A DNA stretch of 64,000 nucleotides from Metaphire vulgaris (Eukaryota; Annelida; Clitellata; Crassiclitellata; Megascolecidae), in the NCBI GenBank assembly GCA_018105865.1, contig CM030845.1:14401038-14465037 (forward strand), given 5' to 3'. The notes beneath the pieces are model-generated. The model did no database searches. It worked only from the letters and a program-made list of their open reading frames with translations, and was not told the origin of the DNA. The position numbers and the translations under genes were made by a program. Shown here in pieces: positions 1 through 13,036 of the stretch. Numbering within the stretch: the first letter of the stretch is position 1; each line of letters starts with the position of its first letter.

Positions 1-569
1 GCCCTGTCAAGCGCCGATCGGTGTAGACTTCTATTAGGCCGCTAGGCTCGAGACGTCCCTCCTTTGGAGGGGCTACACTAACATAATAAACACACTAAAT
101 GTACGACAACTAACATGCATGACTTTTGGAAGATGCATCAAGTCGGCAGGATTACCAAGTTGCATTCACAGAGGAATTGGAGTCACTAATGCTCAGATAA
201 TTGCATTGGAATGCCAGAGCAAAAACCAAACATTTGGACTTAGGTACAGTATCAACTATACAGCTATCAGCCGAGCTGTATGGCCGGGTTCAGTGTCAGA
301 AGAAAGAGGCGATCTGTGATACCGGTCAAAATCTGTCATCCATTCCGATGGACTGGCCGTCATTCAGCAAGGAAATCGATTTCTTTTACCTATCCAAATA
401 CTAGATTTTAGGTATATTAACAAAAAATAACATCAAATTGATTGCAGCCATGAATCATCTATAAAAATTTCGAATAAATGTAATTAATCCGAATAATTTG
501 GCTATTTTGCCTAAATAAGTTACTAATAACAATTTATGTAACATTATGTGTAATTCTTTCGCTGACCGG
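1..569. other. AT-rich stretch without recognised genes
   Basis: No recognised coding region, RNA gene or element boundary. The short open frames here lack any familiar motif. The last part runs directly into a hAT-type terminus ending at 626, so some of this stretch may be the interior of a decayed hAT element. Confidence 0.4.
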
Positions 570-626
570 CAATCAGAACTCCGCGGACCGGCGCTGGTCC
601 GCGGACCACGACTTTAAGAACCACTG
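570..626. mobile_element. Terminus of a hAT-type element
   Basis: Read on the minus strand the sequence starts CAGTGGTTCTTAAAGTCGTG and continues into GC-rich self-complementary steps (CGCGGACC and GGTCCGCGG). CAGTGGTTCT is a typical hAT terminal inverted repeat (TIR). The 8 bases outside it (caataagt, 627-634) would be the target duplication, but I found no partner to the left, so the element is truncated or its other end lies outside the window. Confidence 0.6.
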
Positions 627-744
627 CAATAAGTGACGCCCAATCAGGGAGTGTCACGTAGCCGTGTAGATGCAGCGCGTTGAACGCGGTAGATTTCAGT
701 AGCCGTGCAAATCAAGCGAAAAATGCAAAATCTCCACAATACGC

Positions 745-950
745 CTCATAGACTTCCAAATAGCTTTTCAAAAAGCTTTTGATAAAGTGAAAAGGAAGCC
801 ATGAAACTAGCAGGGATACCAGACTTGGAAAGAAATCTCATAGAACATATGTATTGGAAGAAGAAGCTGGCGAACTAACTAATAAAGTAACTAATTGTAC
901 TAAATCAGAAGAAACAATATATTTTTTAATCCGAGGAGTAAGACAGGGAT
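745..950 (+). pseudogene. RTE-like LINE reverse transcriptase remnant
   Basis: With one or two frame changes the plus strand reads an RT core: an AFDKVKRK motif (LINE palm, first aspartate), a LIEHMYW segment and IRGVRQGCHP, the conserved RQG block. This order is that of RTE-clade LINEs. It is short, frameshifted and cut off at about 950 where a different LINE 3' end begins, so it is a dead fragment. Confidence 0.6.
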
Positions 951-1288
951 GCCACCCATCCTATAGCGGAGCTTCGAACCAACAGTCGGACATTGTTGAT
1001 AGTCCCTCCGCCGTCTAAGACTGCCGTGCTCGGTGACAGATCAGTTACGCGGGAAAACCCTGCCCTGTGAAACTCGCTGCCGGACGATGCGATTAATGCG
1101 AATTTCGTTGGCTGCTTCGAGAAACTCCTAAAAACACACTTATTTAACATGTCTTATAGGTGACTTCTATGTAAAGCGCTCTTGACTATAGCCCCAGTTA
1201 TGTTATTGAGCTACATAAATTGTCGCAAATAATAATGTCAAAATGTCAATATGTATATGTCAATAACAACAACAACAACAACAACAAC

Positions 1289-1369
<81 letters not shown>
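951..1369 (+). pseudogene. 3' end of CR1-group LINE family A with microsatellite tail
   Basis: The plus strand encodes the C-terminal tail that follows RT in CR1-group LINEs: VPPPSKTAVLGDRSV, then a degenerate NSLPDDA and LLKTHLFNMSYR. A short 3' UTR follows, with the marker gtaaagcgctcttgact that recurs in the other family A copies near 36330 (reverse) and 52380. The insertion ends in (AAC)n then (AAT)n, 1261-1369. Such tails are the usual 3' termini of these 5'-truncated LINEs. Confidence 0.72.
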
Positions 1370-1370
<1 letters not shown>

Positions 1371-2154
1371 TCCGAGAAGCCCAGCAGTGAGCTAATTCAC
1401 CTGACGTATTTCGTTGTCACCAGCTATGCTCCTATGTGGTTAAAAATCAAATACTTAATCAAGCTGTGCTTATGGTCCGATGCATCTGCTTCAGCAGCTC
1501 AATTTACAGACCTTGCTAACACCGGGTGTGAGAGACGTTACATGGCGAAATGCGTACTGGGCTCATCAGGCCCATGATGATCAACTTACTAGATCAAGCC
1601 ATGCGAAAGATTGCTGTTTCCATCGTGCAGAGAATTCGCTACAACGCAGATCCTGCCACAAATTAACAACAGAAACGAGAATTCAGACCACCGCTCATCA
1701 AAGAAAGTTCGGCGAGTCTGGCCGAACTGCTTCCATCCGACACTGAGTGCACGTAACCACTATCAACCGGATGCAGAATTGGACAAGATTGCTGACGAAT
1801 AATTTTCTACTAACATCCTGTGTCATCCACAGGATGCTGAACAATGTGTTAAGGTGGTCAGTTAGGCATCAAAGGCCCGTGTTTGATATGAATGCAAGAG
1901 ATGGCTTCAAACGAGCTGTCTTGAAGTCACGTCGTCTTATGCCTTTTTATACGAGCAAGCAAGACTTCTGCACCTGGTGACTCAGAGTGAAACAAATTTA
2001 TGACTACGCACATATACGCGGACACACACGCACACAAACACACTTTTATATTACTAGTTATATTACTATTATATTACTGCCTGAGAGTATTGTTGTCGCT
2101 GTCACCTCGTGATTTAACGTTAAATAAACTATGATACGTTATGTCATTTAATGC
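1370..2154. other. Unassigned, probably repetitive coding debris
   Basis: Open frames of 60-108 residues overlap here. One reads PGVRDVTWRNAYWA and another LIKESSASLAELLP; the look is of decayed transposon coding sequence, but I cannot name a family. From 1980 to 2154 there is only AT-rich DNA with a short CA-rich stretch. No splice-like or RNA-gene signals were seen. Confidence 0.3.
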
Positions 2155-2521
2155 AGACCCACCGAGAGAAATTCCTGACCCCTGTGCAGAATGACCGGCG
2201 GGCCCCTAACGTGTCATAAAATTTGCTGACGACCTTTTTTGCTCGTCATTGATTTCACCGTAGTTGCAACTATCAAAAACTAGTGATGACCTTTTTTTGC
2301 TTGTCGCTCTTTTCACGCTGTTCCGTCCTTCTGATGTGTCCTCAGGTCCCGGAACCCCTTTTACTCGCCAGGCCCCTCTGCACAACTTAACATCGTAACC
2401 TTTCTTTAGTGTCGTTATTGGTATTATCGTTAATAATTATACATATTTACCATTGGCCCGGGCCCCCTCCAGACCGCCGGGCCCCTGTGCATTTGCCCCT
2501 CCCCTCACTCGGCGGCCCTGA
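2155..2521. mobile_element. Non-autonomous hAT-like element, GC-rich termini
   Basis: The left end (gacccaccgagagaaattcc) and the right end read on the minus strand (cagggccgccgagtgagggg) are imperfect inverted repeats, each followed inside by a gtgca step and GGCGG/GGCCC runs. Two copies of a GATGACCTTTTTTTGCTTGTC-like motif lie inside (2228-2250, 2284-2306). No exact 8-bp duplication was found, so the ends are approximate. The same left end recurs at 4961. Confidence 0.5.
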
Positions 2522-2639
2522 AATCAGTTTCATGCACATTACAGCATGTCAACTTGTCAAGTGAAAGGCCTAAGGCAAATAATGATTTTTTTAGAAAGCG
2601 AAGAAAGTGAATGAATAATGGATATAGTAAGGGTGCAAA

Positions 2640-2915
2640 TAACCCTACTAGAAACAGTTAGAAAACGAAAACTGAAATATTTAAGATATATCGTGCGAAC
2701 AAAACAGGACTGTCTAGACAACGAAATAATGCAAGGCACAACTCCAGGATCATAAGAAAAGAGGTAGATCAAGAAATCAATGGGAAGACAACATAAAATA
2801 ATGTATTAGGACACACTATAGAGCAGGCGACAAGAGCAGCAGAAGACCGTCACACCTGGAAGAAGACAGTCCACAATACAGCCAATCTTCTGAGCGAAGA
2901 CGGTTGACATTCAGA
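2640..2915 (+). pseudogene. RTE-like LINE C-terminal fragment, family 2
   Basis: The plus strand reads LLETVRKRKLKYLRYIVRTK, then a GTTPGS and R-rich GRP-like block, then AAEDRHTWKKTVHNTA. This is the post-RT tail (GHIVR...GRPR...W..DI) of RTE-type LINEs. It closely matches the fragment at 39078-39365, which shows the intact frame. Several stops and one frame change make it a pseudogene. Confidence 0.65.
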
Positions 2916-3574
2916 TATTCACAGCATGGCAAGTATTGGTTATTTTCTGTTTTAAAAAGGACACTTATATTTGTAATGAAGAATTCGTACCTACATACTT
3001 TTCTACATACTGATCAAAAGATCAGTATATCTTACTGTACAAATCTGCAAATGTGCAATTTGATCTGATAAAATTAGTTGATTAACGCTACACCCTAATG
3101 TAGATACATGTCCTTGGCATGATTCAAGTTTTGAGTGGTGCTAAAACAAAAGTTATGGGCGTCTGTCAGTCATATTTCAACAAGATTGAGCCTAACTGTC
3201 ACACTGTCAAATGAATGCAAAATGATTTGCTGGCAAAACGTGAATTGGAAAACAGGAAGCAACCCGTGCTTAACCCAAAACAAACTGAGGTTATTGAGAA
3301 TCAAAACAGTTCCGTGTAATTGAAAAGAGGATATGTAGAAAGTTGTTGAATTTATGTAAATGTAACGTAACAGAACTGTGTAGGCCTATATAGCACCTCT
3401 ATGAAGAATCACTGAGAAGCGCCTTGGCTGCAATTGTTGAATATGGATAAAGAGGTGAGTTTTAAGTCGCTGCAAATAGAGATAATAGAATTTGCGATGG
3501 TGATAATTTGTTGATAATCGAAGTTCTAATTTAAAAATCGGTGGTTGCGTACTGGGCTTTCGTGTTCATCGAAG

Positions 3575-3755
3575 GTATGGTTTCAAAATCGAAGATCGAA
3601 GGAGCGTCGTATGAAGCAGTTGAATGTTCTTGGTACTCGTCGGCAGTTTTTTCGAAATCCTAGGCGCATTCGTTCTTTCCGTCCTGGAGACAGCACAGCC
3701 ACAGCCATCGATGATTCTCATCTCATGTCGTCCAATGGTTTTCCGTTTTTTCCGG
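3575..3755 (+). CDS. Lhx1/5-type LIM-homeobox gene, exon with homeodomain helix 3
   Basis: This 181-bp exon encodes 60 residues starting [16 protein letters not shown], the second half of homeodomain recognition helix 3, then [15 protein letters not shown]. The [15 protein letters not shown] string separates Lhx1/5 (Lim1) from other LIM-homeobox classes. The exon starts right after an AG (3573-3574), at the intron position known in LIM-homeodomain genes just before VWFQ. It ends at a strong GTACGT donor (3756-3761) in phase 1, inside GFPFFPG, a motif also seen after the homeodomain in this class. The product is a nuclear DNA-binding transcription factor. LIM domains, the homeodomain N-half and the next exon were not found in this window, so introns must be long or the exon isolated. 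No stop or frameshift breaks it. Confidence 0.85.
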
Positions 3756-3761
3756 GTACGT

Positions 3762-4734
3762 CTCATTTAATTGGTCTCCAATGTGTGTGCTTGTCAGTAA
3801 CATTTATTTGCCTCGCTGCATGCAGGGCCACGTTGTCAGTAACCTGACAGCCGCATAGCTGGAAAAGTTTGAATGGCTTAATTAAGATAAGTAGGTAAAT
3901 ATAAATCAAAATAATTGAAAATGACATTAAACTAATTTGGTCAAATACTAAGTCACAGGGACAAATCTGGACAATGACGACCTGCAGATGGACGAGGACA
4001 AGAACTATGCCAACAAGGACATGAACGAAGACTTCGAAGACTTAAGAACATCACTCCTCCACAGAATAGCCGAAAATTGTATGTGCCGTTGCATGTTGCA
4101 ATATTAATAGGTTTGTTGTTGTATATTATGTTGTTCTTCCTCTTACACGTGTTTCCTATTGACATTAAGACGTCACGAGATGGCATTTCTTGTGTCCTGG
4201 TAGTTTGAGTGTGTGTTGTATTTGGTTCTTGCGAGATCATCTTGGTTTTAAAAGAAATTGTTGATTAAAACTGAAAAGCCGAAACCTGTGTCTTGTGAGA
4301 AAATTATCTTGGTTTTAAAAGAAATTGTCGATTACAAATTGATTATATTTATCGAATCAAACTTCCGTAACTTCACGACACAAGCTCACCATTTAACAGA
4401 GTCTTTCTGTTAATTAGGCAAATGCTTAAAACATTTTGAAGAGTAACTAATGAATGATTGAGTCTCTGTTTAATTTTTAACCAATGCCTAATTTGCACTA
4501 CAAAAGAGTTGGATTACAAATGTACATTTTACTATAATCATTATAGGCATCAACGAATTTAAATAAAATAATATACAGTTCAGAACCTACAACACGCTTG
4601 ACGCAGAATACTAGAATTTTATACAAACCAAAGACTATAAAAACATAGTTTTAAAAATAATTTGTTTATTTTTGTAATTATATAAAAATAACGAATACTT
4701 GTTTTAAACAACACATGAGGAGAAGTATACATAG
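3762..4734. repeat. AT-rich intron-like DNA with a short direct repeat
   Basis: No coding motif seen. A roughly 30-bp sequence beginning atcttggttttaaaagaaat occurs twice in direct orientation (about 4239-4268 and 4306-4335). The rest is AT-rich DNA that would be Lhx intron if that gene continues downstream. Confidence 0.4.
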
Positions 4735-4950
4735 ACTATGCCTGGAGAGAAGAAATATAACAACTGGAACAAGAATAGTGTCAAGAATGCCCATACCCTA
4801 CAAGGAGCAGATGCAGATACCGACCATACCTTGGTGATAATGAAAATAGACCTCAGACTGAAAACAATAAGAAGGAAGAAGATGAGGAAAAAGGAAGACT
4901 TGACGAAAAATTAGGAACAGCTGGTTATAAGAGTGGACAGCAAAATTAAA
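4735..4950 (+). pseudogene. RTE-like endonuclease remnant
   Basis: The plus strand reads GADADTDHTLVIMKIDLRLK followed by a lysine/arginine-rich stretch. The (S/T)DH-LV-K-LRLK block is the C-terminal catalytic motif of the apurinic-type endonuclease domain of RTE LINEs. Nothing of the RT follows; the next element begins at 4961. Confidence 0.5.
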
Positions 4951-5454
4951 TAACAGATCACAGGCCCACCGAGAGAAATTCCGGGGCCCTGTGCAGAATG
5001 GCCGGAGGGCAACGTTCCCTCTAAGCTGCGCGCTGCGCAATTGCGCAATAATTTTAGGGCCAGCGCGCAGAAGATTTTGAGTAGCGAGCAGTGATTTTTA
5101 AGTGGCATTTATAGGATAATACATTAGTCAAAGCTGAAACATTATAACAAAAATTTGACTTGAAGCACAATCACAGAACATGCAGTAATAGTCGTGGCGA
5201 AAATGAGTTTCGTTACATGGCCAAATGATAGTTCGTAGTCTAAACAAAATCAAGCGCTATAAAAAATTTCGTGAATGGCGCCAAAGCCTTCTGACCTTGG
5301 CTTCTGATGGCGCATCCAACTTCCATTACGATATTGTGTAGCTCACATTTAAATAGCGTACACAGAAAAGTCCACGTTGTTGCTAAATATTCGTAAAATT
5401 TCTCAAATAATTTAGTCGAATAATAATCGTCGTAATGTCTAAAACGGCATCGGT

Positions 5455-6190
<736 letters not shown>

Positions 6191-6870
6191 ACCCGAAACG
6201 CAATAGCGAAGCGGAGTCTGGAACATCTGCAGCTTCAAAAAAGAAATGTATAAAAAAATTTAAGACTGAATGGCTAAACGAACACGTTAACACGGAACTA
6301 CCTGACTCTGTCTCGGAACGTAGCGTGCATCTTAAGCGCATCCTCACGTATAGTGTAACCGATGAATTTGTTTTTTGCAAAATATGGCAGCAAGCTGTTG
6401 CCTTTACGTTAGAATTTCGATGACACTGAAGCCGTACATGATGTGATGTTTTGTCAATAAGACTTTTAGGCCTACTTATAACGACTTTAAGAAATTTCAA
6501 GTTCATTTTATTAATTAGGTCTTATTACAATTTTTTCAAAAGCTTATTTTTGTTGGACATCAGTCTTCAGTCTTCACTTGACTAGCGTATGGGACAAGGC
6601 AATACAAAAATCAAACATCTTTAAAATTTCATATATACCTTGCACGGCAGAATTTTTGAGTTGCTCAGACCAACTAAAATTTTGCACAGCACTCAAAAAA
6701 ATTAGAGGAACGTTGCCGGAGGGCCCCGAAATTTTTTTAAAAATTGCTGACAACCCAGTTTGTGGTTGTCATTGGTTTAACCCAAATTAATCGACACGAT
6801 GCAACTCTCGAAAACTAGTGATGACCTTTTTTTGTCGCTCTTTTTCACACTAAGTAGCGTCAGTTCACAC

Positions 6871-7045
6871 TTTTCTTAGGGCGAGATAATTTCTGGTAAA
6901 TTTTGGCAAATTATGTGCAAATTTTGGGCAATTATAGGCAAATTTTGGCAATTTTTGGACCAATTTTGGCAAATTTGAAAATTTTTGACATTTTCGGCTA
7001 ATTTTGGACAATTTTTGCGATTTCTTGCACATTTCACATTTATTT
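6871..7045. repeat. AT-rich tandem repeat, ggcaaattttt-like unit
   Basis: Irregular tandem units of about 10-12 bases around ttttggcaaatttt, ending in cacatttcacatttattta. The same block, with the same ending, recurs at about 12105-12260, so it is part of a dispersed repeat rather than a local expansion. Confidence 0.6.
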
Positions 7046-7257
7046 ATTCACTTAATGCATTATTTCTTCAGACAAGTCAGACAAGTAGGTCGGACAGAAT
7101 GGGTCGTTAAGCGCTCGGTGCATAAGCCAAAGACGCTTGTATAACACGCGCTCGGGGATACGCAACCAGTGTAGACGATCCCTCAGGAGCGGCGTGACGT
7201 TGGCACTCCATCTTGGTCCGTAGATGAGGCGAGCCGAGACATTCAGAACCATCTTGA
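7046..7257 (-). pseudogene. CR1-group LINE family A fragment
   Basis: The minus strand encodes MVLNVSARLIYGPRW, LLRDRLHWLRIPERV and ALNDPFCPTYLSDL, the conserved region after RT in family A. The same block is seen at 51930-52130 (+) and 37940-38102 (-). It is truncated on both sides. Confidence 0.7.
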
Positions 7258-7259
7258 AG

Positions 7260-8790
7260 TCGATTTAGTTGCCTATTCGGTAGTCCATATAGCAGATTTC
7301 TTCGTTTGCTATTTTTCTGTCCAGCTGATTTTTTCCATTCTTCGCCAGATTAACATTTCGAATGCCTCTAATCTCTCTATGACTTCCTTTCTGAACGTCC
7401 AAGTTTCTTATCCATAGAGTGTGACCGGCCAGATCAGTGTTTTGACCAATCGTTTTTTCAGATTTCGGTTAAAATTCCTTCTCAATAGTTATCTTCTGCT
7501 CGTAAAGGCTTCTTTCCCCATGGCAATTCTTCTCCTTATTTCTTTATGACACTTGGTGTTTTCACGAAGCAGGCTTCCAAGATAGCAGAATTCTTCTGCC
7601 TGTTCTATTTCCACTCCATCAATGACTATTTTCATTTCTCCATCGTGTCTGTTGATTTTCATTGCCTTTGTCTTCTTTAAATTAATTTTCATTCCGTCAT
7701 CCTTTGATGTTGCGTTAAGAGAGTCCATCAACCTCTGTAATCCATGGTTGGTTATATGCCATAATTGTGTGGTCATCAGCAAATCTTATGTCCCTTATCG
7801 TTTTTTCACCCACCACTACTCCATCTTCTATGTTCTCAAATGCTTCTTTTATGAGTTCTTCCGTGTAGATATTGAACAGCAACGGTGAGAGAGGGCATCC
7901 CTGTCTCACCCCCCTTCCCAGAGTTCCTGGTTCAGAGTCTTTTCCATACACACGGATATACACTGATTGGTTTATGTACAGGTTTCCGATGAGTTTTCTG
8001 TCTCTGTAGTCTATTCCCATTTTTCTGAATGCCCTCATGAGTTTTATCCAGTCCACTCGATCAAATGCTTTTTCATAGTCCACAAAGCAGATGTAGATTT
8101 CAAGGCCCATTTCTATTCTTCTTTCTCCCAGCGCCTTAAGAATTCCTATTGCATCTCTGGTACCTTTGCCTTTCCTGAATCCGTACTGTTCTTCACTGAA
8201 CCCCTTCACTGCTTCTGCTTTTGCTTCTACTCGTTTTGTAAGGATCTTCAAAACTATCTTCGATGCATGACAAAGTAGGCTTATTGTTCTAAAGTCTTCA
8301 CATTCAGTTGCATTCTGTTTCTTTTGTATTGGCACCATTACTGTTTGGAGGAAGTCTTCTGGACACTCCCCAGTCCGATATATTTCTTGGCATAGCCTCA
8401 CTAATTCTCTTGTTGCCCCTTCGCCCAGGTTCTTGAGCATTTCTGCAGGTATATTGTCAATTCCTTCAGCTTTGTTGTTCTTTAGGTCCCTGATTGCTGC
8501 AATTACTTCTTCTTCCAAGATTTTTGGTCCAATATCATCCACTGCAATCTCTGCTTCATCTCCATCAAGTGTCTGTGGTTTCTCTTGCACACAGTACAGA
8601 TCTTCTATGTATTCTTTCCATCTTGTTCTTACTTTGTCGGGTTCGGTTATGAGAATACCATTCTTCCGCATGACGATTATTAATTGCTTCTTCATATGTT
8701 TCCGGTTCTGTTAAATCTGTCATCAACATAGTCATTGAGTTTTGATGGTCTCTGTATACATTTTCGATCACATTTGGTGAGTCTGGTGAA
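7260..8790 (-). pseudogene. RTE-like LINE reverse transcriptase, family 1
   Basis: On the minus strand, a linker region (MIENVYRDHQN) leads into an RT frame at 8695-7715. Visible blocks: NKAEGIDNIPAEM, VMVPIQKKQNATECEDFRTI, EEQYGFRKGKGTRDA, CFVDYEKAFDRVDW (first catalytic Asp), GVRQGCPLSPLLFNIY and DIRFADDHTIMAY (catalytic DD). A frameshift follows, then KINLKKTKAM, EFCYLGSLL and an YG.ETWTFRKEVIERLEAFE tail. This order is RTE-clade. The 5' endonuclease is missing. Frameshifts at about 8690 and 7740 and a stop in the tail make it inactive. The fragment at 29990-30243 carries the next part of the same family's C-terminus. Confidence 0.85.
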
Positions 8791-8844
8791 TTTGATTTTA
8801 ATTTATTCCAGTTTCGTCCTCTTCCTTTTTGTCTTCATAACTTT

Positions 8845-9800
8845 CTGATTCAAGATTCTGATTCATCATTTTTGGCTTTAACGTTTTCTTTTTTCGCTTC
8901 AACTTCTTTTCCTGACTCTAAATTTATCAGGTGTTGGTTACCAATCACTTTATGATGAACATGGTAGAGTTTCATAAAATACGACATTTCTCGAACGATA
9001 AGATTTTTTTCCTGAACATAAATTCTGTAGCCATCGTCAACCTTCATAGCCAACTAAGACACTTTTTGCAGCCCTACTGTCCATCTTTTGACGACACTGA
9101 AATGTGAACATAAGCGGTGCATTAAATTAAATTAAATTTTAATCTGTGGTTTCGTATGGCGATTTCCTTCAACAGACGAAGTTCCAGTTCGATTTAAGAT
9201 GTATGCAGCAGTATTTATTAATTCAGTCCATAAACCTTGTGGTAGTTCACCATGAGCTAGTCTCATAGTTCTGGCGGCTTTAAAGTGTTCTGTGTTCTCT
9301 TTCACTAGAACCATTTTGTTCGGGTGTATAAGGCATGGGGAGACTTTAACAAATTCCATTTTCCAACAATGTTTCCTGACTTCAGCATTATCAAATTCAC
9401 CACCGCTATCACTTAAGAATTCTCTAGCAACATCTAGCTGTTCTTCAGACAAAGTTTTAGCTTTTATTGAACTTCTGACGTTTCTTTCAGAAAGTAAAAA
9501 AAGCGAAAACCGCTGTAGTCAAGAGAACAAAACAACGACATTTTGCGAATGAACAACAGAATGGGTCACAAACATCAGCATGTATACGCTCACCGGGACT
9601 CGTGGCTTTCACTCGTATTCCAAACTTGAGTCGATACGCTTTTGCCACAGGCACATCCTTCACAGATTTCACTGTCTACGTCGACATCAGTATTAAATTT
9701 TCGCTTTATAATCGTCTTCACATGTCTTTTGTTCTGATGACACAAAAACTCGTGATAAAGCTGCAAACTATTTTAATTGTTATTTTCATAGCACACGCTT
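8845..9800 (-). pseudogene. Ty1/copia-like integrase remnant
   Basis: On the minus strand, in order: a zinc-binding region (ICEGCACGKS, 9700-9650), SPGERIHADVCDPF (first catalytic Asp), FLSDSGGEFDNAEVRKHC (second catalytic Asp, normally SDNGGEF), then AARTMRLAHGELPQGLW, NTAAYILNRTGTSSVEG, and SRAAKSVLVGYEG..DGYRIY. These are the integrase core and downstream block of Ty1/copia polyproteins. The third catalytic site is altered: a VKENTEHF string stands where SERENRT is usual. Several frameshifts occur. No LTRs, gag, protease or RT were found. Confidence 0.82.
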
Positions 9801-9834
9801 CAGATGTGCATCAATCAGCTATGTCAGTGGTTCT

Positions 9835-9905
9835 TATCCAGGGGTACTCGTACCCCTTGGGGATACTTGAAGTTGAAGGACATTGTGGTGGTACGCAGAA
9901 TGATC
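9835..9905 (+). mobile_element. Left terminus of a ZBED5-like hAT
   Basis: The sequence begins cagtggttcttatccagggg and continues with alternating gtacccc/ggggta steps, as in hATs that encode ZBED5-type transposases. A compatible right terminus is at 24777-24844 beside such a transposase. The bases outside the two ends (agctatgt and ctatagac) do not match, so the two ends may come from different copies. Confidence 0.5.
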
Positions 9906-9992
9906 CCAAAAAGTCTGTACAAATACTGTAGAAATTGATCCAATCAAATAGAAATTCTACAGAAAACCCCACTTTCAAGAACGTGCACAATC

Positions 9993-10025
<33 letters not shown>

Positions 10026-10196
10026 GGTGGTGGTGGTGGTGGTGGTGGTGGTGGTGGTGGTGGTGGTGGTGGTGGTGGTGGTGGTGGTGGTGGTGGTGGG
10101 TGGGGTGGTGGTGGCGGTGGCGGCGGTGGCGGTGGTGGCGTAGTAGTGGTGGCGGTGGTGGTGGTGGTGGCGGTGGTGGTGGAAATTTATCGGTGG
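9993..10196. repeat. (TAG)n-(GTG)n microsatellite
   Basis: A short TAG run passes into about 30 GTG units, then degenerate GGTGGC units to 10190. Poly-His and poly-Pro frames on the minus strand are artefacts. Confidence 0.9.
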
Positions 10197-10310
10197 CAGT
10201 GGCGTAGCAAGGGTTTCCGGAAGGGGTTTGGTTTAGATCGTGGCCCAAATTTCTATAGACTATAGCACTTAGAAATATATCGGTCGGCAGCCAACCAACG
10301 GAGGGTTTGA
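10197..10310. mobile_element. Terminus of a CAGTGGCGTAG-type hAT MITE
   Basis: Begins cagtggcgtagcaagggttt, matching the ends of the complete MITEs at 12397-12825 and 47607-47882. No partner end or duplication was found, so this is a fragment next to a microsatellite. Confidence 0.45.
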
Positions 10311-10394
10311 CCACCAAAATCGCGTCCGAAAATGAAAAATGTATGGAAAAGCATGCAAAAAAATGTTCTGTCGGCAGCTGATACTAAGCTTACT

Positions 10395-11060
<666 letters not shown>

Positions 11061-11067
11061 GAGTGAA

Positions 11068-11229
<162 letters not shown>

Positions 11230-11354
11230 TGGCTGACCAGGTTGCTGCCCAGTGACTGAGAGCATTGTCATTAGGCAGTCGGCTGCAGACAGCTGGGCGG
11301 CCGGACACTGGACAGATACAGGGAGTCAGGGACAGATGTGGGGTTGACTTGATA

Positions 11355-13036
11355 AGACTATGACCGTCCCAGTTATGACCGCCCCAGCTATGACCGCCCC
11401 CGTTGGTTATGACCGCCACCGTCCTGAATTGTTACCATGACAACAGTAAGCTAGATTCTAGAAATCAGAGCGTCTTACAGACTCTCCGGCTATAATCCAA
11501 ATTTGCATTCATTTTTACCTTGGTTTTATTAACAAGTTATTGTGCTATTATGATTCAGCTTTGGACCATCAGTAGGCCTAGATCTCAGTTTCTTTGTTTG
11601 AACCTTTTTGAATACTTGAATACCTGCGTTTTCTATGATTAATTGGAGACTTCTTAACAGTTTCTTAAAGATTACATTTATATGTTAGAATGTACCGGTT
11701 ATAACTGCATATATCTTAAACTTTCAATTTATTGCTATTATTGGTCAATTTATTGCATAAAATTGTTCTTATGAACACTTTTATGAAGCAAGGAGGTGCG
11801 ACGAATCTGTGATGTGCTACAGGTAATCATTTCCAGTCATTCCACTGTAGCACATGTGACAGGTTAATATTTTGTAAATGTCAGCAAATCGTTGGAATTA
11901 ACATAAAAATGTGTTGCCATCTTTCATGTCACTACCAAGTTTATGGACGGCGCTGAGGGGTGAGTCCGCGGGTCCGCACCCACCCAGGAGAAGAGAGACG
12001 GTTGAATGCAAAACTTTGTGTAAGTGTTGAGATTTTTTGGGGAAAGGGAATTTGAGGTGTTGAGGGAAATCTATCACTGACACAGTATCGTTATTTCACA
12101 ATATTCTTTTGGGGCAAAATTTTCACAAATTTAGGCAAATTTTTGAGCCAATTTTTGCAGATTTGTAAAGGTCTGACATTTTTGGCCAATGTTTTGATAT
12201 ATTTGGCACATTTCACATTTATTTAGTTATTCAATACATTATACATTATTTCTTCATTTCCTTGGGCAGCCACGGCCTCCTGACTTCCCCCCTCCCCACA
12301 AAAATAAATTATGTCACTGCCGTAACATACCTGTATAAAACACTGGTCATAACCCTTGTAAATCGGCCTTGTCTTTGGTTATGCTATGTTTACGGCCAGT
12401 GGAGTAGCCAGGGGCGTTAGGAGTCACTTGCTCGGCCAACCAAAAATGTTTATACCGTATTATTATTCTGTGAATGGTTGGATGGGCACCATGGGCGTCC
12501 GGAAGGAGATGCAATGGGATGAAATTGCATCCCATGACAAAATTGAGGCGTTATGGGAAAAGTAAAATTACTTGTTTCTTTCGTCACAAGACCTTGTTTT
12601 GCACCTCTGGATAAATTTCTGTGGACGCCCATGATGGACGCCAAAATCGACTAAAAGGTTGAAAACAGGAAGAATTAAGGAGCAACTGCAAACTACGCTC
12701 ATATACTAACTATGTAGGCCTAACTAATTTAACAAAGGGAAAATAAGCGACGACCTCTTTTTGTTTGTCAGGATTTTCGGAATGTTCGGCTCATAACCCC
12801 CTTCGAAAATCCTGGCTAGCCACTGCTTACGGCTATATATAAATAGTTCAGTAGGCCTCTATAATATAATATTACAATTATAAACTCAACATAATTTCTG
12901 GCCTCATAAAGGTGACGACCGTGACGGTCATAACCGGGCGGTCATAACCGGGGCGGTCATAACCGGGGTGGTCATGACCGGGAGGGTCATAACTTTGGCG
13001 GTCATAACTTGGGCGGTCATAGCTGGGCGGGTACTA
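11355..13036. mobile_element. Element with tandem-repeat inverted ends (GGTCATAAC units)
   Basis: The left end (11355-11425) carries four tatgaccgcccc-like units. The right end (12913-13036) carries seven units of the reverse complement, ggtcataaccggggc. Two inverted arrays facing each other suggest a foldback or MITE-type transposon whose ends are transposase-binding arrays. The interior has no transposase frame. It holds the dispersed ggcaaatttt repeat (12105-12260) and a nested hAT MITE (12397-12825). Confidence 0.6.
12397..12825. mobile_element. hAT MITE, CAGTGG ends, 8-bp duplication
   Basis: Left end cagtggagtagccagggg; right end read inverted cagtggctagccagg. Flanks are tttacggc (12389-12396) and cttacggc (12826-12833), an 8-bp duplication with one difference. 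A smaller inverted pair (atgggcgtccgga near 12492 and tggacgcccat near 12622) may be another MITE nested in it. The shared GACGACCTCTTTTTGTTTGTC motif lies near the right end. Confidence 0.75.

Noticed and set aside
1251..1577. Long open frames across trinucleotide arrays (here and at about 9991, 10332, 10997, 14013, 16735, 17182, 19525, 23541, 30685, 41868)
   Set aside because: The frames consist of Thr, Ile, Leu, Tyr, Val, Asn, Glu, Asp or Met runs produced only by the microsatellites; there is no flanking domain or codon signal.
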